This document shows, one piece after another, positions 31,754-44,606 of a stretch of 64,000 bases of DNA. The stretch is from Palaemon carinicauda. Lineage: Eukaryota > Arthropoda > Malacostraca > Decapoda > Palaemonidae. Made by a program: the position numbers and the translations under genes. The stretch spans positions 20,391,479 through 20,455,478 of the forward strand of contig NC_090743.1 in assembly GCF_036898095.1 (NCBI RefSeq), read 5' to 3'. Position 1 is the first letter of the stretch. Each line of letters starts with the position of its first letter. The notes under the pieces are model-generated. The model was not told the DNA's origin. It saw only the letters and a program-made list of their open reading frames with translations, and did not search any database.

Positions 31754-32436
31754 GTATGATGTACTGTAGTTACATAAGTATTTTCTTGTTCATCTACAGT
31801 ATATTTTAGTAATTTACATTGTTGTATCTCATTATCTGAAAAAAATTATTGACAATTTAACCATTTTAATAATAATAATAGATTGTTACAAAGGAGGACC
31901 CTGGAAGCCACTTTATACAGATGACTTTGTGTTAACTGCCAAATCTGAGAAAAGTTATGGGTACTACATATGATGATATTCAGCTTGGTGAGCTAATATG
32001 TTCAGGAATGGGTAGTTTCTTTCACTTTTGATGTTTTGAGCCCCGGCCTTACAGCTCTGTTGCTGCAATATAAATTTCATTAGTTTCTTTAATGATACAA
32101 AAGAAATGTAAGACCTTGAAAGTTTAGAAACCTACACAGTACTCAGTATGCCTAACACCAGTTTAACCTTCATACACTTACAAAAGAAAGATTACCTTTG
32201 GTAGAAGTTTCTGATGTTTCCTATTATCACTCGGGGTACCTTCGTAAAAATTTTCAAAATGTGAGAAAAAAGTTTTTTCTTGCTATCGCCAGTGAACTCT
32301 TTCATTTGTTCAACATTATTTGCATGATTTGACATATATTTATATTTGTATATATTGTATGTGGATAGGTCTGCATTGTCCAAGATTTTCAAAAGGAGAA
32401 TGAATATTTTTCCATATTTTTTTTCTCTTATTTCAG
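31754..32436 (+). other. Tudor-gene intron
   Basis: Non-coding, AT-rich. Ends with a long pyrimidine run and ag (ttctcttatttcag) before the large exon. No repeat recognised. Confidence 0.6.
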
Positions 32437-35400
32437 GTCATACAGTAGTCAATCAGAAGAAATATCAGACAACTTAATTGTTGAAACAGGTTTCAAACAT
32501 TTTACCAGAGAAAATGCTATAGGTGCAGCAAGACAAAGACTTTGTATTGCCATGAAAGATAACTTGTTCACTCCTAACTCTGATACGAATTTTGAATCAA
32601 ATTGTTCTATGGAAAGCAATAGCATGCAACTTTCCATTTCTACACCATGTAGAGGTATAGAATTTGATGCATATGTAGGTGATTACAGCTGTCAAACTAG
32701 TGGAGTTAAGCCATGGAAGGGAACATTTTACAGTAAATCAGATAAAGGTCATTCAAGTAAAACTGATGCAAAAAAATCTTTACGGCATCCTAAATGTTTT
32801 GGAGATTATGAAAACCCTGGATTTCAGACAGAACTCCGACACACTGAAAAAGGAACCGATACGTCCTCTGTAGGCGACGGCCTGAATCATGAGTTATATG
32901 AGATGCTCAATAGGTCTTGTGTAATTAAAGAAACCCCAAAGAATATCGCTCCAAAGACATCAGTTGCACACTCCCTAGTGGAAAATAGAGAGGCCCAAAG
33001 ATTATGTATAACAGAATTGAATACAGATGAAAATTATGAATGTGCAACCAATTCATTGTCTAATGAATCGATAAAAGATTTACAACACATGCTAAATTCC
33101 AATAGTAAAATGTGTCCCAGTATTCCTAAAGCACAAATAAGGTGTAATGTTGAACTTACAGCCATTATCAGTGATATTGATGACGATGGAAATTTGTGGA
33201 TTCAAGCTGTAGACCAAATTTCCTCACTTGATAAACTTATGAGTGAAATTAATCAAACAAATTCAGAATATCTGAAAATTTTTAAAGACAAACCATCCAT
33301 TAACAGTCCATGCTTGAGCCTGTACAAAGAAGACCAGAGGTTTTACAGGGCCATAGTGAAGGAGTACGTTGGAGATAAAGATTGCGTTCTTGTTCACTAC
33401 GTGGATTATGGAAAGAGTGACAGTACTGAAATAAGCAGTTTGCGTGTGATTCCAGATAGATTCCTTGATTTACCAAGTCAAGCTATCCAGTGTAATTTTC
33501 CAGAGTCTGTAAGGGAGCAGTTATTAGGGATACTTCATGAGGAAATAGAAAATACATTTACAGAGGAGATAAACATTACCTTGGGCGAAGATCCTTTAGA
33601 GAATACCTTAATTTTGAAGAGTTTCATTATAAGTGGTAGTGATATAATTTCCAAAATTCACAAGGAAGAAGAGGCTAATTGTACAGCCTACAAAGGAGAT
33701 GAAAGTGAGGAAATCTCGCATGAAAATCAAGTGAATGAAGTTACTGATACATGCATGAAGATTCCCCTTCACTCCATAAAGTATGAAACCGAAATGACAG
33801 TGCACGTCACTCATGTTGACAATATTGGAAAGTTTTGGGTGCAAGTATCAGAAAATTATTCACAAATTGAAAAAATGATGGTTGTGATGAATGAGTTTGC
33901 TTTGAATTCAGGGAGTACACTGATATCTTCTCCCAATATAGGAGAGCCATGTTTGTGCCCTTATTCTAAGGATGGACAGTTCTATAGAGCTGAAATCAGA
34001 CAAATTAATCCACAAGTGAGCAGTGCTAAAGTTCACTATATAGATTATGGAGATACTGGTAATGTAGAAATTAGCAAATTGTTTGTTTTACCTCGACAAT
34101 TTGTTACTTTACCAAGGCAAGCCATCTGTTGTTATTTCAGCAGTGATATTAGAAATAAATGGTCCTCAAGTACTCAAAAATACTTGGAAGAGCTTTTGGA
34201 GAAAGATATATTTTTGACTCTGACACAGGAGGTAGATGGATCTGAACTTAAAAATGTAGTGATGAAATTATCTTTGGATGGCAGTGATGTAGTTTCTCAG
34301 TTGACATCTCTTGTTCTAAGTAATGATTCCAATAGGGAAACTGCAAAAAGTGGAGAGGATTCTGATACAGAAGATAAGTTGAAAATTGAAAATGATGACA
34401 GTAAAGTCGAAACTGATGAAAAAATATTGAAAAGTGAAAATGACAAAAGTGAAGATGTCCTGTGTGAAGAGGATATTTCACAGATACTCCTTAAATATGA
34501 TGACAATGTTGATGCATTTGTTTCACATGTTGAAGGCAACTGTGTATGGATTCAGTTGTTAGATAAATTTTCAGCTTTAGATGAGCTGCAAGAGAATTTG
34601 AATTCCAGTTCACTGCAGCCTCTGACAGGGATACCAGCTGTTGGCAGTATATGCATTAGTTACTTCTCTGATGATGAAATGTTCTACAGAGCTTTAGTTA
34701 AGGAAGTTGATTTAACTTGCAATTCTGCTTTAGTTCAATACATTGATTATGGCAACAGCAGTCTTGTGAAAATCAAAGATCTTTATATTCTTCCATTTGA
34801 TTTTATAAGCTTACCAAGGCAAGCAATTGAGTGTTATTTTAGTAATTTCTCCAAAGTATATAAGGAATGCATTGAGGAATTATTAAACAAAGAAGTAACT
34901 GTGTCCATTTCATCAAACTCTGGGGAGGGTAAAAATATTCTACGTAGCTGTATAGTTGATGGTGAAGATATTCTCTTATGTGAAAGGTTAAATGCCTCTG
35001 ATGTTGAAGAAAGAGCGGAATCCTTATATGAAGTAAAAACAAAAAAGGAAATTACTAGAGAGGCTCCAGTATATGCTGATACTCGTCATTTACCTCCTCC
35101 ACACATTTTATATGACAAGGAATTTTCAGCTTTTGTATGTCTTACAGAAAGGGATTCAATTTGGATCCAGTCATCTCAATATCTTCCGCAATTAAAAGAA
35201 TTGATGGAAAAACTGAATACAATGCCACTTCAAAAAATGCAGAATTTTCCATCTGTTGAATTTCCTTGTGTTTCACGACTGGATGAGGACGGAAAATACT
35301 ACAGAGTTGTTGTTAAGAAGATTGATACAGAATGTTTGACTGCAGTTGTAGAATACATAGATTATGGTAAAGTAAACACAGTGACATTTGAAAATCTTTT

Positions 35401-38062
35401 CGAACTTCCTGAGTGCTGTTATTGTTTACCAAAACAAGCAATACAGTGCTATTTCAGACACGAAAATGATAAGGTTTCAGAATTACATGAAAACAAAGTT
35501 GAACTATTTGAACAGTTTGTTGAAATATCTCTAAATTTAGTTAATGAAACAGGAGAAAGCATGAATATTATCAGTAACTGCACTTGGAACAGCACTGATG
35601 TAGTATCCAGTTCTAGAGCAAGAAATTCAGAAAGTAAGAAGAGTTCGTCAGAGATTACTAATGAACCTGTATTTAAAAAAGATAATGAAATTGTCAAACC
35701 TGACAGTTCTAATCAAGTTGAAAAAAGTGACTACAAAGTTAACTTAGAATTAAAGGAAAACACCGGAACAAACATAAGTGTGTGTAATTCTAGAATTTTG
35801 TCTAGTGACTGTAGTAAAATACACTGTAAAGGTATTTCAACAGATGAAAATATAGTGAAGTCTGAGCAACCTTCATTAAATTGTGAAGAGTTATTTACTG
35901 CCACTGTAAGTCATATTGAGGATGATGGATCATTGTGGATACAACCTTGTAGATGCATACCAGCCCTAAATGCTTTGATGGAGAAATTAAATGAATTAAG
36001 TAGGTCATTAATACCAGTGAAAGATACCCCACTGGTTGGCAGTGTGTATGCCTGCCCATACGTTGAAGATGGAAGGTGGTACAGGGCGACTGTAAAGGAA
36101 ATCCTAGCAGACAAGTGTCTTGCATTGGTCCAATACATAGATTACGGTAATGAGGGAAGTGTGAAGATAAACGAATTACACACAATCCCAGAGGACCTCT
36201 TGAGGTTACCAGAACAAGCTGTTCATTGCTTTTTTGATAAAACCATCAATAAGGATTGGTCAGAGCAGCAGCAGAGCCTAATGGAGGAAACCGAATATGA
36301 GGTGCGTGTTTCAGTTTGTCGTGATGCAAAAGATTGTGGTTATCTAGTATTTAAAGACTTCTTCATTGGAGAGACAGATATGTTGTCATTGCTAGAATAT
36401 AATAAAAATGAGCCTCAAGTTCATGAAATGAAAAATAGAATTCTATACAGAACTGAATTAAGAAGTTCCAATTCAGATTCGGAACAAAAACTTTATTTTT
36501 CTGAAGATAAAGACATGAACAAGTCTTTGGCTACGAGTACAAAGATCTCCTTGTTGCCAACAGAAAAGTCAGAAGGCGTGATGAAAGTAAATATTCACGA
36601 TTACAAGTTCATAAAGGATAAATTAAACAAAGATGCTGCTGAAATAAAACGAGAAGATTTACATACCAAGCTAGATACTTTAAAGATTACTGGACCACAT
36701 GTGGGCAATGGAAACGTTTTCAACTTTAATATTTCAAAGCTTTCTCTGAAATCTGAAACAAAATTTGCAGGGGTCATATGCCATGTTGAAAACGATGGCT
36801 CATTTTGGCTCCAAATGAGTGATAATTTGTCAGCTCTTACTGACATGATGGAAAGTTTGAATGAATTAAATGTTTGTACCCTAGAACCATTGCTGGAGTC
36901 GCATGTTAATGGGGATATTTATATATGTCCTTATGCTGCAGATGGTAAATTATACAGAGCTTCAATAGTACAAGTACTTACTGATGGTCTAGCCAAAGTC
37001 CACTATATTGATTTTGGTAATGAGGACCATGTAAAAACAGATCAGTTGTACAAGATTCCTAAAGAATTCCTTGATTTACCACCTCAAGCTATTCATTGCT
37101 GCTTCAATGAAACTATTAGAAAAAACTGGTCTAAATATCATCAGTCTTTTATTGAGGAACTGGCAACTGAGGTTAGCGTGTCCATCTTTCCTGATACAGG
37201 AGATTATGGTTATTTAGTAATTAAAGAAATTTCAAGTGAAGAAATGGACATCTTATCATTACTTTCCTGTGATGAAGAAAAATTTGAAGTTCTTAAGAGA
37301 GAACAAGATAGTAAAGTAGAGGAAACCAAATTATCATCTCCAATTATGAGTAAAGATAAGACATGGGGATTAAATGTAAGGAATCCAGAGTTGACAGAAT
37401 TAAATCACGATGAAATAGCAGTAGACCTCATTAGTTTGCAAAACATATCTTCAATCAGTGATGGTGAACATTTTAATATGAAAGAGAGAGGTACAATGTT
37501 AGTGGCTCCTAAGCTTTCTCTTAATTATGAGGAAACTTTTACTGCAGTTATTAGCCATGTTGAGAATAATGGTTCAATTTGGTTGCAGCTTTGTGACAAT
37601 TTGTCATCTCTAACTGACATGATGGCGAAATTGAATGAATCAACTGATAAGCTCTTAGAACCCATCGCAGAGTCTCCAGTTATCGGAAATGTATATGTTT
37701 GCCCATACTCGGTAGATTATAAACTATACAGGGCTTCAGTGAAAGAGGTATTAGATGATCCTCAATTTGTAGTTGTCCATTACATCGATTACGGAAATGA
37801 AGCCTTATTACGAGTAGATAATCTATTCAGAGCTCCAGAAAACCTTGTCACCTTACCAGCTCAAGCTTTTCTTTGCTTCTTTGATGAGGCTATCAGAAAC
37901 ACTTGGTCAGAATGCTATCAAAGTCTGGTTGAGGAGATAGAGACTGATGTGTGTGTATCTGTCTTCCCTGACAGTAAAGATTGTGGTAATATAGTAATCA
38001 GAAAATTTATTACTGAAGGGAGAGACATCCTTGCCTTGCTACAATGTGGGGGAGAAAATTAA
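32437..38062 (+). CDS. Multi-Tudor domain protein (Tudor/TDRD-like), large terminal exon
   Basis: Open from acceptor 32436/32437 to TAA 38060-38062, about 1,874 codons. Seven extended Tudor units lie at about nt 33136-33510, 33778-34150, 34497-34845, 35110-35465, 35880-36245, 36752-37120 and 37522-37890. Each has a nuclease-like lead (such as FTAVISHVENNGSIWLQ), a FYRA or LYRA strand, the VHYIDYGN aromatic-cage strand and a LPxQAxxCxF close. Acidic Ser/Glu/Lys-rich linkers separate units 2-3, 4-5, 5-6 and 6-7. No helicase, KH, MYND or RING domain is visible. Family knowledge: such proteins (Drosophila Tudor, TDRD1/6) bind symmetrically dimethylated arginines on Piwi proteins in germ granules. 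Orthology to a particular member cannot be settled by eye. Splicing is from 31753; ATG 32552 is internal. Confidence 0.93.
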
Positions 38063-39833
38063 ACTCCAATGGTGGAATACGAAAACCAGAAGGGTTGAGG
38101 TACAGTAATCATATTTTAAATTTGGTTACAAGAGATTCAACCTGTGAATAGTCACCAGGAGATCTTTTTGTATAAGGAATGCCTTGAAAAAGGTGTTTGT
38201 TGACAAATGGTGTTCAGATACTTCATTGAGGTTACATATTTAAACATAGTATGCTTAATATGAAACACTCAATTTGCTAAGTACGTTAATAGGTTTCCAT
38301 AGACAAAAACAATTTTATTATTTTAAGTATAAAAGTGAAGACCCAATAATTTGTTTTAATCACTGTTGGGTATCTGTTTTAGAGAAAAATTTTATTGATA
38401 TAAATTTTCCCATTTTGCACATGTAGGTGTGCAGGATTTCAGTAAAATTAATTTACAGAATCCCCCTAATTAATGCACTGTTGCTAATGAATGCAACTTC
38501 ACATTTACCCTATTGTGAGATGTCTATTGTCAACAGGGGTAGTCCAAACCCAAACTGATAGTCTTGCTATCAACTGATTTATATCTAGGAATTAGTAACT
38601 TTAGAGCAAGGTACATCCAGTGTTTCTTCAGTTTAATTCTTTTATTTTTATAGGGGGAAATTAAATTATTTGTAAATAATTAGTAATTATACTGTATAGA
38701 ACATTTAATGGGAATCAAAATTCAGAACTGAAAATTTTTAAATATTAACTTGTGGCATAAATATTAGTCAGATAAAATACCTTAATAACTGATGAAATTC
38801 ATATGAAATTTAATCAAATCAAAATTTAGATTGCTGTCCAGTGCTATAACACTTAAGGTACCTTAATATTTTTCTTATTCCTTACTTTTTTTTTTATAGC
38901 ATTACATTGTCTATATGTGTTTGTATACATACTTGACTCTTCATGTTTAATGAATTTATATATGGGTAGGAACTTAATTTTTTACTGCAAATGTCATAGT
39001 GTCATTTATTTTGGCTTAGAAATAGGAACTAATGTATTCTTGTGGTTTAAGATTTGTATAATGAATGATTTTATGATTAAATTTTTTAACTGAAATAACC
39101 AGTAATTAAACATATAATTATAGGAAATATTATATGAACATATGATTTATGAAATAAGCTTAAGGTTTTTTGTTCTATGAACATGAATATAACCTCAAAT
39201 TACCAGATATTAGTGTTTTAAGTACTGAATTCAATTAAGACCTTGTTTAACCTCAAAATAAATCCAGATGAATAAAAAGTTACTCTTATTATTTTGAGTA
39301 TATTCAAGTTCATCCATGTAAACTAAAGTAACTTGACTAGTTTATTTATTTTAAAGAAAAATATTACTTTTGCTATGGTCCTTTGTGAATGTAGTATTTT
39401 TCTAAAGCATACTGTAGCTTGTATACGCAAGAGGTCTTAATGGAGTAGGTGGTCTGATTTGTCAGAAAAATTTTTTTTTTTTTATTGCAATACTGTATAG
39501 TTTTGTTACCACATTTTAAGAGTATTGTAGAAACTTACTGTATTTTAGTTTCTCTATTTTTTAATAATTCTATAAAATATTACTTGATAGAAGCATTATC
39601 TACTTGATTCTTTCATTATTACATTTGATTTTAGTATCCTGTAATATGTACCAAATTAATAGAGTTGTCCTATTTTATTAGTTATAATACCAATCTTTCT
39701 TTATTCAAATAAAACTTTTTAATGAGAACTATTTTTATATGGACCTAATAAATGTAACCATCAATAAACTTTTGATTTTTGTAACATCATCTGGTCAAAG
39801 CTATATACTCTAACTATTTAACCATCATTTGAC
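38063..39833 (+). other. Probable 3' UTR of the Tudor gene
   Basis: AT-rich, no frame. Candidate polyadenylation signals AATAAA at 39708-39713, 39747-39752 and 39763-39768 cluster near the end of this stretch, so transcripts may end at about 39.75-39.8 kb. Earlier AATAAA words (for example about 39259) could give shorter forms. Confidence 0.5.
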
Positions 39834-41210
39834 TGTTCCTATATGCCATGCAAACCTTCGTCCTTTAGTAAAAGGCAAGATTCTGGTGCAAGCTGGTAAC
39901 GGCCAATGAAAAATCAAGGTTCTGGCAATTGCCACCCAGTATTTCCGGGCGTTTCAGATTGAACAGCACTCTGAAGGTAAAACATGACGATCCACAAGGC
40001 TATAGGCCGAGAAACTGCTTACCTCACACTCCGAGGAGTGAGCAGATGCTTCAGAGACAAACTAATTCTTGTAAGCATCTAAACTGAGGTTCATGATAAA
40101 GGCCAATGGCGCAACAGGGCGGTTCTCATCCACCAAAGGGTGAGCTCTGACCAGAGCAGACCCAATGGTCTAATATCCAATTCTGAAGAACAGTGACCCT
40201 CTTGAAATGAATACCTCTCTGCATCCATGGGAGAAGCAGGAGTTTAATGCTGGAGCCGGAGGTCCCTCTAAAAGTAGGTCATCAGTAAAGAGCCAAGTGG
40301 AGAAGATTCAGTGGTGATTTTCAGATGCAGGGGGCTGTCTTCGCTTTCTTCCCCAATTTTGAGGACGAATATGAAGAGGAATGATCTCGCTTACAGGATG
40401 ACTGCAAGGGAGAACAATCGCGCTTGGCCTTCTTCTTCCAGCTCTAAATCTGCTCTAAAATTTTGCCCACTGGGAAGGGAACTACACCCTGCATCCATCA
40501 CAAGCATAATCCAAATGTACAGAGGTGCCCTATGCACATTGGACACGAAAGATGAGGATCCACCTCAATCTTACTCATGTAGGTTCCTCAGTGATGATCT
40601 GCAATCACTGGGGATGTATGCATCTTGCACTCATAACAAACGAGTGTGTAAGAAGTGGCTAAAAAAAAAATTCAGGCCAGTTGGTTGGAGTGTTGAGAAC
40701 ACAATAAGGTTCTTATCAACTTACTGGCCAGAATCTCAAGCTGCCAAAATGTGTGATCTTACCTCAAGACTTCATAGTAGAGCTTACTAACTAGCTTTGA
40801 TACCACCTAAGATGCCCCACTTACAAGGATTCCACAGCTGATCCAAGTTGAACAAGGTCTGTCCGTCACTAACTTTCTAGTTTGAAAGTGATCTGGGACA
40901 ATAGGAAATGATCGCAATTGATTGGTCTCGACATAAACATCCCATTTCTTAGGAGGGAAGATTTCATGAAATCCTTTTACTTCCAGGAATCCTTCAAGCT
41001 CATAAGATTCAGTCCTCGAATGGAACTACTTATTTGGGAAAGGTTAAATCACTTTAAAGCAGAAACACTCACTAACTCGACTGCTATTTTAGTTGTTTTG
41101 GCCAAAAAGGGAGTTTTCTGGCCAGGTAATGTCATTCCAACCACCGAATCCTCAAGCAAGCTATGGTTGAGAAGGAAATCTTCAGCATCTGATCAACTTT
41201 ACAACTAAGA
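39834..41210 (-). pseudogene. Old B-type DIRS gag fragment, minus strand
   Basis: The stretch 40370-40560 matches 44095-44250 of B3 in patches: tcgc-tggccttcttcttcc-like, then ccactgggaag, then acactc or atcac words and a gaggatc end. This places it as the N-terminal gag region of a B-like element in minus orientation. A 159-codon plus frame (40311-40790) and a 96-codon plus frame (40918-41208) have no recognised function and are probably antisense chance frames. The remainder is unassigned. Confidence 0.45.
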
Positions 41211-41214
41211 CCAA

Positions 41215-41590
41215 GACCGTTACATTGGGTGATGTGCTTACAACATTCGTCAAATCGAGAAATTTAAGAATTCTAAATCACCAAACTGAGCATAATGTTA
41301 AAAAGCACAAATCAATACAAGAAATTTAATACTTGAAATCAACAAATAATAATGTAAAGTATTAAAAATTGCCAAAGAACATGAATCGAGTAATCAAAAT
41401 TTAGTTACAAATCGCCAAATGCAGTGTAATGTTAAAAAGCCCAAGTCAAAACATGAAATTTAACATTAGATATGGGTAAATAATACTGTACAGTACCATA
41501 TTAATCGCCAAAGAAAGCTAGTCAAATCGTGAAATTCAGCATTAAAAGTTAGAAAATCCCATAAGTTAGGAAATTATATCAATGATACTC
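41215..41590. repeat. AT-rich degenerate tandem-like repeats
   Basis: Words of the type aatcgccaaa, taatgttaaaaagc-caa and catgaaatttaacatta recur about every 100 bp, three to four times with divergence. No coding potential seen. Confidence 0.5.
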
Positions 41591-41599
41591 TGTTAATTA

Positions 41600-42370
41600 T
41601 ATTATTATTACTTGCTAAGCTACAACCCTAATTGGAAAAGCAGATGCTATAAGTCCAGGGGCTCCAACAGGGAAAATAGCAGTGAGGAAAGAAAACACGG
41701 AAAAATAAAATATTTCAAAAATAATAACATTAAAATAAATATCTCCCATATAAACTATAAAAACTTCAACAATACAAGAGGAGAAATAAGATAAAATAGT
41801 GTGCCTGAGTGAACCCTCAAGCAAGAAAGAACTAACCCAAGACAATGGGGATGACCATGGTAGGTAGTACGTTGGCCAGGGCACCAACCATCTGTTGAGA
41901 TACTACCGCTAGAGAGTTATGGGGTCCTTTGACTGTCCAGACAGTATTACATTGGATCCTTGTTAGGGTTCATTTTCCTTTTGCCTACATGTATACCGAA
42001 TAGTCTAGCCTATTCTTTATATATACTCCTCTGTCCTCATACACCTGACAACACTGAGATTACCAAACAAATTTTCTTCTCAAGGGGATAACAATTGCAC
42101 TGTAATTATTCAGTGGCTACTTTCCTCTTGGTAAGTGTAGAAGAGACTCTTTAGCTATGGTAAGCAGCTCTTATAGGAGAAGGACACTCCAAAATCAAAC
42201 CATTGTTCTCTTGTCTTGGGTAGTGCCATAGCCTCTGTACCATGGTCTTCTACTATCTTGGATTAGTTCTCTTGCTTGAGGGTACACTTGGGCAGACTAT
42301 TTTATCTAATTTCTCTTCCTCTTTTGTTAAAATTTTTATAGTTTATATGGCGAATATTTATTTTAATGTT
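41600..42370. repeat. Interspersed repeat, two inverted fragments
   Basis: 41607-41850 starts cttgctaagctacaacccta and matches the 3' tail of the LINE at 16823 (minus orientation). 42240-42370 carries the same family in the opposite orientation (gattagttctcttgcttgag, then tttatagtttatatggcga), so the two outer parts are inverted relative to each other. The middle (41850-42240) is unassigned. The repeat breaks off at 42377 where DIRS B3 begins. Confidence 0.6.
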
Positions 42371-42479
42371 GATCGTGCCTGTTGGTGCGCGTGCTCTAAC
42401 ACGGGAGAATATTGGCGCTCGCGCGAGGGAGAATATTGGCGCTCGCGCGAGGGACAATATTGGTGCTCGCAAGCGGGAG

Positions 42480-44333
42480 AATCATGGCGCAGGAGAGAGA
42501 TCGCACGCGCGAGCAGGTGAGTGCGAATGTTCTGGCAAGCGCTGGCGGGCTGGTGAAAGTTGACGCGTAGGTGAGGGCGGCAACGTGGTGGTCGTTTCAC
42601 CTACAGACTTGTGCGCTAGGGAGTGATGGCGCGCAGGTATCTGTTGGCGCGTTAGTTGGTGCACAAGATGGCACACGGCAGAGTGCTGGCACGCAGGCGA
42701 TGTAAGGCGCACATGTTGACGCGCAGGAGAGCACTGGCGTGCGGGAGGGCGCCGGCTCACAGAAGAGCGCTGGCGCACAGGAGAGCATTGGCGCGCAGGT
42801 GAGTGCTGGCGCGTAGGAGAGAATTGGCATGCAGGTGAGCGCTGCCGCACAGGTGAGCACTAGCGCGCAGGAGAATGCTGGCACGTAGGCGAGCGTTAGC
42901 GCGCAGGTGGGCACTGGCGCGTAGGTACAGGAGAGCACAAGTGCGCTGTGGTGTGTTGGTGCGTAGGCGACCCTGGGCGTGTGTGGGCAGGGTGCGCAGG
43001 CGATCTGGGCACGTGTCGCGCAGGAGAGGGCTGATTTGCAGGTAAATGATGGCACGCAAGCGCGTGAGGCTGCTGCCGTCTGTGAGGGCGAGCAGGTTGA
43101 GTGGTGCGCCGAAGCGTTGTAGAGTGTCGAGCTGCTGGTGAGCGCTGGTCTGACTGCGTACGCGTGGTGCGCAGGGCAAAAGTGATGGCGCGCAGCTGCA
43201 CACTTTTGGAGGAGCTACATTAGGCGACAGGAACGGCGATGGAAGGTCGGCAGGTCTGTTGGATGGACGGTCGACGTGTCCTTTGAAAGGACGACCATCC
43301 ACCGAAGGAGATCGCTAACGATTTGCAGAGAGGTCCAGGACCAAAGTCACAAGACTGGTTGCAGGTGCAGTGATGGATGAATGAAAGTCTGACGGAGGCT
43401 CCTCTGCGGGTGACTGCAGTGATGTCGTTGAACCAAAGAGGCGCCTCTTCACCGCTGGTGAAGGGAGACCTCTAAGGCGAAGAGGAAGGCGAGCCTTCCG
43501 ATGGATGAGCCCTCTGGGGGCCGTTGGATCAGCAAGCTGACCGTCGGCAGTCCTCCGAAGAGGAGTCTCTGTAAGTGAACACCACCGAGGGATAGAAACA
43601 CTAGCAGGAGAGACCGATGATGAACTTAAGAGTTTCCCCCTCGGAGGATGATCAGGAACGGGGAAAACTAAGTCGGCAGCTACAGCTGTAGAGTTTGGAG
43701 TGGCAGAAGAGATGGATGACGCCCCATGAGACACCTCTGACAACAACGTTGACAAGAGTCAGGGGATCTACCTCTGACGGCGACGACAATTGCTCAACAA
43801 AAGCACCCATGCGGATGAACTGTAGCAGGGCCTCCTTGGAGGGCAAACCCATGAGCCCCAAGGAAGACCAAATCTGAAAAATGGAAGTTAGTGACAAGGC
43901 CTCACCCGGGGGTAGAGGTGGTGCTGCTTCGCTAGGGGAAGCAACCTCCTCTCTCGAGACCCGGGGTTGGTTGGAAATAACTTGGTCTACGCTACTACTC
44001 GAAGGTCTCTCGTAAGAGACCGACCGAGTAGGAGCTTCGGAGGAGGGTTGTGTGACAGAAGAAGAGGCCTTGGGTTTTTCCCCCTAAAGCGACCTTTGAA
44101 GGAGAAATATCTCGCTTGGACTTCTTCTTCCGCCGTCGCGAAAACCTCTACCACTGGGAAGAAGACCACTCCTTACACTCACAACACTTATTGACACTAT
44201 CACACCGTTGACCTCTGCAGGAAGGACAAAGGGCGTGAGGATCAGTCTCGACTGCCATCATATATGTTCCACAAGGGCGGCCGGAGAGTCCAGGGCAGGT
44301 GCGCATGGTCGCAGAAGTTAACTTCACACACAT
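42480..44333 (-). pseudogene. Gag-like ORF1 remnant of DIRS B3
   Basis: Read minus from 44333: the N-terminal segment to 44148 carries C-x-G-x-GRPC, then DPH, C-x2-C, C and C-x2-C with the spacing H-x2-C-x2-C-x4-C-x5-C-x2-C, as in A1. A TAG follows SSSQW at about 44150, and a basic RRRKKKSKR stretch follows in frame. Further on, 43315-43755 is open (EVSHGASSISSATPNST and CSLTETPLRRTADGQ), then the hexapeptide SPARQ-x array. Stops and frameshifts break the whole. Confidence 0.65.
42540..42950 (-). repeat. 18-bp tandem repeat encoding SPARQ-x hexapeptides
   Basis: Plus-strand units such as gcgctggcgcacaggaga, gcattggcgcgcaggtga and gtgctggcgcgtaggaga repeat about every 18 bp. On the minus strand each unit codes for Ser-Pro-Ala-Arg-Gln-x. 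Divergence between units is about 10-30 percent. Similar but shorter Ser-Pro repeats occur at 12290-12480 in B2. Confidence 0.75.
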
Positions 44334-44439
44334 TCTAAGAGAAAAAGAGAAAACTAAATGGCGTTAATGGCTGCCAAAAGTCGGCGATGTGAAAAGCGGC
44401 AACCCCCATTCACCATCCGAGCCGAAAACAAAGTGAGCT

Positions 44440-44606
44440 CAATCACAGGTGTGAGGGGAAGCGGTAGCAAGCTACCCTCCCTATCCCCCGCTAACTAGCG
44501 GTGTGGGTAGTTAACCCTCGTTAAAAATTAATGGCTCGTCATTTCAGCTACGCCGAAAGTAATACCCCTATTAAATAGCGTGGTTTGTATTCCAGTTACG
44601 GAACAA
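44440..44606. repeat. Left ITR and edge of DIRS B3
   Basis: Contains the B-type terminal sequence (ctcgttaaaa, atggctcgtca, then aatagcgtggtttgtattcc and agttacggaacaa). The cgtggtttgtatt form marks it as a left edge; right edges in this group carry a tttgtatcgttaggaaaaat form. No partner ITR is adjacent. Confidence 0.7.

Larger units (their letters stand above)
42378..44606 (-). mobile_element. DIRS-like retrotransposon B3, left part only, minus strand
   Basis: In minus orientation the element starts at 44606 with the B-type left edge (gttccgtaactggaatacaa read minus), then ITR sequence (about 44440-44575), gag with the Cys/His motif (44148-44333) and a long repeat-rich gag region to 42378. 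RT, YR, ICR and right ITR are absent, so it is truncated. The left edge abuts the gag of B4 at 44607. Confidence 0.7.

Noticed and set aside
40311..40790. 159-codon plus-strand frame as a host gene
   Set aside because: The opposite strand matches patches of DIRS B gag, and the frame shows no domain.
42757..43302. 181-codon minus frame as a host protein
   Set aside because: Overlapping minus frames of similar length reflect the 18-bp repeat; the region lies within DIRS B3 gag.
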